From assembly GCA_029964075.1 (NCBI GenBank), contig CM057136.1, positions 15,302,381 to 15,366,380 of the forward strand: a DNA stretch of 64,000 nucleotides, written 5' to 3'. The stretch comes from Patiria pectinifera (lineage: Eukaryota; Echinodermata; Asteroidea; Valvatida; Asterinidae). Under the pieces are notes generated by a model, which was not told the origin of the DNA, searched no databases, and saw only the letters and a program-made list of their open reading frames with translations. Made by a program: the position numbers and the translations under genes. Below are positions 58,030 to 64,000 of this stretch, piece by piece. Position 1 is the first letter of the stretch. Each line of letters starts with the position of its first letter.

Positions 58030-58316
58030 GAGGAAGCCATTTTTGATCATGTTCCCTGACTATATTTTATAATTTGTAAACTCTTGAATGGGATGGTGCC
58101 AGACTATTTATGCGTTACAAGCCTCGCTTTCATTTTTTTTTAAATGTGGCTAAAAACATTAGGGTATGTTGAATCACAAATTTTAAATTATTTATCGGAG
58201 CAGACTGGTATTAATTTGTAATTACATTTATGTCATTGCTTTCATTTCTATTCGCAAGGGTCCAAAAATGAAGGTTTTACCAAACTTTCAATTTAATGTG
58301 GCCGACCCTCGAATAA
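58030..58316. repeat. Dispersed repeat family E, copy 2
   Basis: It is collinear with 19428-19726, with shared blocks ATTTTTGATCATG, ATAATTTGTAAACT, GTGCCAGACTATTTATG and TTGCTTTCATTTCTA. The copy lies between ADMP and Pinhead. No coding capacity or clear termini. Confidence 0.7.
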
Positions 58317-59039
58317 ATTAAGCTTATTCAAGTTTTATTAATCATTATGATTTTAGAGTATGACTGAATAGCTGACGCAGTCTCGGACAATTTTCAAATA
58401 TACCTGAAATTCTAATTTCTGTAAATCTCTCTTACACTTCCCATTTCCTATGAAGGTATTTTACTCAGAAAATCTAACATAGGATTTCTACACTCTTGCT
58501 CAGAAAATTTGTAAAATCTGCACTCCATCGAGAAAGGAGACTTTCGTTGGTCGTGGTGCATCATACACCGCCATGCCACGTAAACTGTTAACGACACAAA
58601 CTATGGCGACCTTATTAATCTTTCATCAATTACACAAATGTTATTTTTGGAAGGGCGATCTAATACGTCAAAGTCAGGCTGTAACGAATGGTCGTTTAAA
58701 GACAAAATGGTTATTTTTATGAGGTGAGGAAAGTTTATGGGGCCGTCATCAGGGCAGGCTGCTTTCATCGTGGTGAGGTTATCGCAGGTGTTACCGTAAA
58801 CATGACTAAATTGTGTTTGGTGTGCACGTACAAAACGCAGGTATGATATTGATTTAAAAATACGGTCCCTGGTCAGTTTATAGCTTTGCTGTAAGCTGGT
58901 GGGTTATATAATTAGAATGACGGCTTCCTTGTAAGATTTGTTTATAGCCCTTTAAAGAAATTTCTGCCTCGGCGTTCATATTGAGATTTGGAAGATGCAC
59001 ACACACAGATGAATAACACAACTTATGTGAAAGTAGTTT

Positions 59040-59490
59040 ACAACATTTGCTTTTGCTGTAATTTTCAGAAATGGATGGATTGGGAGGCTAATATTTAACA
59101 GCTAATATTGTTACACTGACCTGTTTAAAGTTTTGAGTTCATAGATGCTGGAGACACCAAGAAAAACTGATGTTAGTGGTTCCCTGACCCCACTTCAGGT
59201 GAAACGGAGCAATTTATAGACTTCGGGAAATTGCCAGGTCAGGGAACCAGACTAGCTGGCTTGCAGCCTGTCCAACTAAATTTTGTAAATTGGCATGATT
59301 GGGGGTGGTAATTTTTCCAACGATAGTCGGCCGACCATCGTTGGAAATTGATAAAAAAAAGTTCCACTTTTTTTGAAAATGACAGCAGACCAGGTGCCAT
59401 GATTTCACAGCGAGTGAGACTTTCATTCACTTACAGTCAAGTAAAGGGCTCGGTATTTTAGAATTATTTGGTAGTTTTATTGTTTGATGT
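59040..59490. repeat. Dispersed repeat family D, copy 2
   Basis: It is collinear with 11571-12060, sharing CATTTGCTTTTGCTGTAATT, ACTAGCTGGC, CGTTGGAAATTGATA and TTTGGTAGTTTTAT. Divergence and indels indicate an old family. An internal short palindrome, CGATAGTCGGCCGACCATCG, lies near 59321. Confidence 0.7.
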
Positions 59491-60400
59491 TTGAGGCCCA
59501 TGCATTATTCAACAATTCAAAATTTGGCACTGATAATGAAACTATTTATGTATATTTATTAAAACATTTTCTAGACCCGGTTCGTCACCCCATTTTGATA
59601 CTACAACTCTGGAGCACCGACCTTGAATTTGGTGCAATATGGAAGGACAGTATATAGCCGGCTGGCGCCTGTTCAAGTTTACACAGTAAGTACTATTAAT
59701 GTAGCAGTAAGGAAGGGGGGCTTATACGAGGGAGCAAAGAACTATAGTCTTCATCCGTCTTAAGCACTGGGGGAAATCACTTTAAATATCACCGTATATA
59801 AATAAACGCCGCTTACCCACCCTAATGTCTAGGGGCTTGAACTTTTTACATGTCACCGACACGTCTCTAATTGAGTACAGCTCTTGTAGGCTTACCGTGC
59901 GTGCCACTGGAATAGATTTTATGATAGTTTCTGTGAATCGAAAGTTTCATATCAGGACAAATTTGGATCAAAAAGTTGCACTCAAAACCGACAAATTTTA
60001 CGTCCTATCGATATGCCAATGAATGTTACTAATGCATAGAATAAGGCCCTCCCCAATTCCCCCCCCTAAAAAAAGGTCCGCCCACACGCCTCTTCTAGTT
60101 AAGTATACAAAATGCATAGACCATTGAGAAATGTTACATTGCATAAAAAAAACTCGTTTGACTTAGTATTTAAGAACAGCGAGTGACGTTGATGCTGCTT
60201 TTGGTTAGTGAATGCTGCCTTTATTGTTTTATGATCAATTAAGTAGAACACTAAAGCATATTCGATAAATTCACACCCGAGTTCCATAGGTTGGTATTTT
60301 GGTAATGCATTAATGAGAATGTACAAATGAGGTGAGTCTACACGTGACCAATCTAAATGTTCATGGTAAAAATAGAAATGATTATACAACGCCTAAGTAA

Positions 60401-60705
60401 ATCCCCGTCATCTGATTGGTGCATGGGTTGTTGATCACATGTCATTGAATAATTATTTGTCCCAACCCACGGCCCGGCCGCACCGCAGAAATAGAAGTTC
60501 CATTGCACGGCCACACGATTGGCGGCTCTGACCAATCAGATGGCAAGGATTTATTCAGGTGTTGTATAAAACAAATAATAAATGTTTCACATTCGTGCAA
60601 TGGAAAAAATAATTTCATTCGGTGACAGATGGCGTGTTCCATTCCACTCTGTGAACATTCCATTTGTCACCTCATGCAATTATTCTGACCATTGCACTCA
60701 AACAT
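60401..60705. mobile_element. MITE family C, copy 2 (empty-site version)
   Basis: It is collinear with 7488-7990 but lacks the 182-bp nested insertion. Shared blocks are TTGATCAC, ATAGAAGTTCCATTGC, GCTCTGACCAATCAGATG, GGATTTATTCAGGTGT and the terminal hairpin (GTGCAATGG...CCATTGCAC). It lies about 660 bp past the Pinhead stop, possibly in or near its 3' UTR. Confidence 0.85.
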
Positions 60706-61365
60706 TCAAACTATGAAGCTTTAATACATCAGCCCCCTTCCTTGAAATGGGTCAATACAAATTTCTTTAATTCACTTCTCAATATGCAAACTGACGGTGA
60801 GTTTGAGATATTATAGACCATAAAATAGCTTTTGAAAGCCTAATTCGGTTGAGCCTAGAAAGATAATTTTCAAATTTTATCAATACTGGACCACACCTAA
60901 AAGGCAAGCGTTTCAACAAGGGCCGATTATTTTCTATTTTACGTGAATGATTGTTACTAAAGTGTCTTAAGAATTCGTCATGCATAAAAATGAACACACA
61001 ATCCCTTTTTTCAATAACAAAGGCATAAAACTATTTACAATGTTTAAATGCAGTATTTTTTTTAGCATGTACAACTGTGTAAACAGAATGTCTAACCCAA
61101 CTATCTTTTTATACATATCTTATTACGTAAACAGGAACGTAATTCAGAAATATTTTTACAAACGTGAAGTACATAGTTTTTTTATAAACATATTTTACAA
61201 TATTATTGGTTAATCATTTGGTTTGTATGTTCCAGATCAATAGGCCTAACGAATATTAATTTACATTCTTCGTTTTATGTTGGCTGAACTGCAAACACAG
61301 CACATAATCTTATGTATTCAAATCTCGCGAGACTTGGGAAAACTCGTGTGGTCTCCCTTGCTGTT

Positions 61366-63124
61366 TTATATGCATTTGCATTCGTTGATCACATGGACAG
61401 TCAAATCCTCGCCTTCTGGTGTCTGGAACATGTGTGGAACGTACTCCTTCGGTGAACAGTACGTGTTGGGAAGCAACACTGCAGCACAGTTTGTTCTGTG
61501 TGAGAGGAAAATAAAACACCAGGTTAATCAGAGTTTTAATTAATTGAAAACAAGTGGATCACAATTAGTCAGGTTGCAATGATACCTACCGTCGAATGCA
61601 GATGCCTTTCCTTTCCGTGCAGCTTCCGAGACAAATACCAACATCAAGTTCCTGAGGAAAGAAATGGTTCATATGAGGGTTGATTGATCAGTTTTCCCCT
61701 AAAATCCTCCAATTCGACCCAAATTGGATTTGTTGCCTTTCATCCCTGCATTAAATTGGGTGTATATCGTGTCTAAAGTGACGTCACAGTAAGAGCGCCC
61801 TCATGTGCCAGGAAATGGCAAGGTGATACTATTACATTGACCTTACTTAAAAGCAGTGTAGTCTTACCTGTACAGCATCGTAATATTCATCAGTTGTTTC
61901 GTTGAATTTCCGGATGTAGAACGCCACCATGTGACTTGCCCTGAAACAGCCCCCAGCGCAGGAACATCCGGTGATGACGTCGACACACTCGTGACCTGAG
62001 GACCCAAAATTTGAAAAATAAAGTTATGGAACTTCAAGTAACGCGAACAACCGTCTTCTCATGAATTTACAAGACAAAGGTTTAAACTCGCGAAATGCGT
62101 AATTTGATGGCTTCCCTTTTAGCACATAATTAATGACGGATTTAGTTAGGCCCTATTGTGAATGGTAATAAGAAATCAAAGGCACTTCTCGATCAAAGGC
62201 ATTTAACACCTTGCCCTCTGTGCCGCTTCCTGGAAATAGTCCTACTTCACTTCGCTCATGTCGTTATTTTAACGTACCGTTTGGACCAAGGACTGTTTCC
62301 GTTTTGTTCTTCGTGGCTCGGCACTCAACATCGGAGTCTGCAAAATAAGACAAGATCAAAAATTAGGCCTACATTAAACAGAAGAAATGGGCTGCAATGG
62401 TCTCAACAAGACGAAGTGGAATGTAGGATAAAGTAACATGGGGCGAACTGGAAATGGGATGGAGTAACGGCATCCGTCGTCCATAAGACTTAATTATACG
62501 ACATAAGAACTTACCCCGGCCGTTGAAGCATCTTCCCCGACACTCCCCCACGTCTATGGTCGTCTCGTACGGCGTGTTGTGGTGGAAGACCTTGTTGAAG
62601 GGCATTCTCTCGCAGGGATGCATCTTAGGTACACACTGGCAGTCATTAATGACCTGAAGGGTAAACAAAACATAAGTTTGATACTCCATAATATTCTGCC
62701 CTCAATGGTAAAAAAAGAAAAGAAAAAAAAAGCTCTCACTCAAAGACTGATTCCCGCTACTTTTGTCTTAGTTATATTGAAGAACCGTCAACCAACCTAC
62801 TTCTAGGTCGTTGGTAGGCAATTCCTGCGTGAAAAAAACTTAACCACTTTAGTATACAACAGAAGATTACATTGCATAATTTTGTTGTTGATAATATTCT
62901 TCTTAAAAAGTTGTTCAAGGCGACATTCTTTCGATTTCAAACTGCCCCTTTATACGCTTTGACTTGTAGACCACTTTGGCGCGCCGTACTTTTTCCTGGT
63001 TTGTGCGTTTGTTTTCGTTCCTTACCTCGTAATCCAGGGGCGACCATGCGTTTGCGTACAAACTGCGCTCCAGAAGAATTCGCGTCGGCAGGCACAGGTT
63101 GCCATCATCGCATGGTTGATCACA
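61366..63124 (-). CDS. pinhead: Pinhead, secreted cysteine-rich protein (N-terminus missing)
   Basis: Exons in transcript order: 63124-63026, 62653-62515, 62337-62278, 61995-61868, 61651-61590, 61495-61366. All are GT-AG; phases close to 205 visible residues plus TAA. The protein is built from cysteine modules. DVGECRGRC (67-75) and DVGICLGSC (145-153) are one recurring half. VINDCQC (34-40), VITGCSC (106-112) and VINECKC (198-204) are the other. The first visible exon supplies only the second half of a module and opens after a splice acceptor, so at least one upstream exon with the signal peptide is missing, in 63125-64000 or beyond. Recognition rests on this cysteine pattern and on the adjacent ADMP gene. 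Pinhead proteins are secreted embryonic signalling modulators; in ascidians Pinhead antagonises ADMP. Confidence 0.85.
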
Positions 63125-64000
63125 CTGGTGAGTAAAACAGAAATTAGCCCAAAATTAATAATCTTGAGTTAAAGTCAAGACATATTTATATTGTCTGGTC
63201 AAGGAAAACAATCGAGTCACATGGCGACACCAACACAATAATGAGGTTCGGAAGACAAGACATGCACGTTTATAGTTTCGTGAAATTGACTTCTGTGATG
63301 CTTCGTAGCCATGTTGTTACTGCAGTGTTAGGATGAAATGAAAGAGTCATATTATTTGGTTTCTGAGTGTTCAATATATGACATCTAACTCTGCCTTAGC
63401 GAGGGTACACATTTAACTAGTCTGCCTATTTTACAAATAGGTATTATCCTGTCCGAAATTTGGCTCAATATTGTGTATGAGAGTTCCATGAAACTAGTTG
63501 AAAACATGCACATAAAAATATCACCAGTCCAACATTACTTTAGTATACTGCATGAGTCAAATGTATCAAAAGAAACATCTGGTGTCGGTCTCTATTTTTT
63601 CACTACTCTCCATAGTCTGCGCACCACCAGACTATACTGAAGAGGTCAGTCTTTTCGAACTCCAGTTTTGTACCAGTCTAATCATAGGCTTCTTATTGAA
63701 ATCACTTGGCATCATCATCTGCAAAATATTGAAGAAAAGTCTCCTTTAAAAATAGAGAACTGAGATTTTCAAATTTGGCTGGTGAAATACTGAGGACCTC
63801 TTTGCCTAATGACAAGTTTGGAGAATTTTGTCAGTTAAAGAGTGAATAAAGTTGGCCTGAATTTGTTTTGCATGTTTTTCTGCACTCAATAGGGTCCCAG
63901 TCTGGGTAATACCTACAGGCAGCCTTAACGCAAAGGAACGCAAACAGGTCAAACTTTGCAAAACGATTTAAATATGACTACTCTCGACTGCCATTAGACT
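63125..64000. other. Upstream of the first visible Pinhead exon
   Basis: This is presumably the 5' intron of Pinhead. I found no convincing signal-peptide exon on the minus strand. A weak possible donor (CTGTAG|GTATTA, minus strand) lies near 63910 but lacks a supporting frame. The sequence is otherwise AT-rich and featureless. Confidence 0.4.

Larger units (their letters stand above)
51071..61365. other. ADMP-Pinhead intergenic region, about 10.3 kb
   Basis: This separates the ADMP start from the Pinhead stop, both on the minus strand, so it contains the ADMP promoter and Pinhead 3' UTR. Near ADMP are a TATA-like site (51207) and a CpG-rich GGCGCCGGCGC at 51913-51923. Farther out are repeat copies at 52223, 54371, 58030-58316, 59040-59490 and 60401-60705. 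An AT-rich tract with (TA)n lies at about 57430-57460. I see no additional gene; open frames are short and featureless. Confidence 0.65.

Overview
The window is animal nuclear DNA: AT-rich, intron-dense, with GT-AG splicing, long noncoding stretches and many dispersed short transposable elements. The gene content points to an invertebrate deuterostome. An ADMP-type TGF-beta ligand lies next to a Pinhead gene. The palindrome TACATGTA and the motif TAGGCCTA recur throughout, which I associate with echinoderm DNA. My best guess is an echinoderm, possibly a sea star; a hemichordate is not excluded.

Six protein-coding genes could be modelled exon by exon. In every model the exon phases close to an intact reading frame. 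(1) 2686-12387 (+): a RUN and FYVE domain protein (RUFY1/2 type), 13 exons, 600 residues visible, 5' end uncertain. (2) 16956-27102 (+): a multi-EF-hand protein resembling EFCAB6, 16 exons, 946 residues. (3) 28855-32356 (-): METTL14, 10 exons, 470 residues, complete. (4) 32559-33580 (+): CHCHD1/mS37, a twin CX9C mitoribosomal protein, 3 exons, 115 residues, head-to-head with METTL14 across 202 bp. (5) 36636-51070 (-): ADMP, 5 exons, 492 residues, with a first intron of about 12 kb. (6) 61366-63124 (-): Pinhead, 6 exons visible, 205 residues, N-terminus missing.

ADMP and Pinhead are in tandem on the minus strand, Pinhead upstream, about 10.3 kb apart. This matches a linkage reported in chordates, where Pinhead transcription represses Admp in cis. 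It is the most meaningful piece of genome organisation here. METTL14 and EFCAB6 are convergent, with facing polyadenylation signals about 150 bp apart.

The introns and intergenic DNA carry several transposon families present twice in the window, a piggyBac-like TTAA element, one MITE nested in another, tRNA-related elements and a LINE tail. The oddest structure is a tandem array at 5888-6517 in RUFY. Its units are copies of the adjacent intron-exon junction, so the real splice acceptor is preceded by four intact decoys. The ADMP first intron holds a helically phased E-box array and a cluster of 28-bp repeats, both candidate regulatory DNA.
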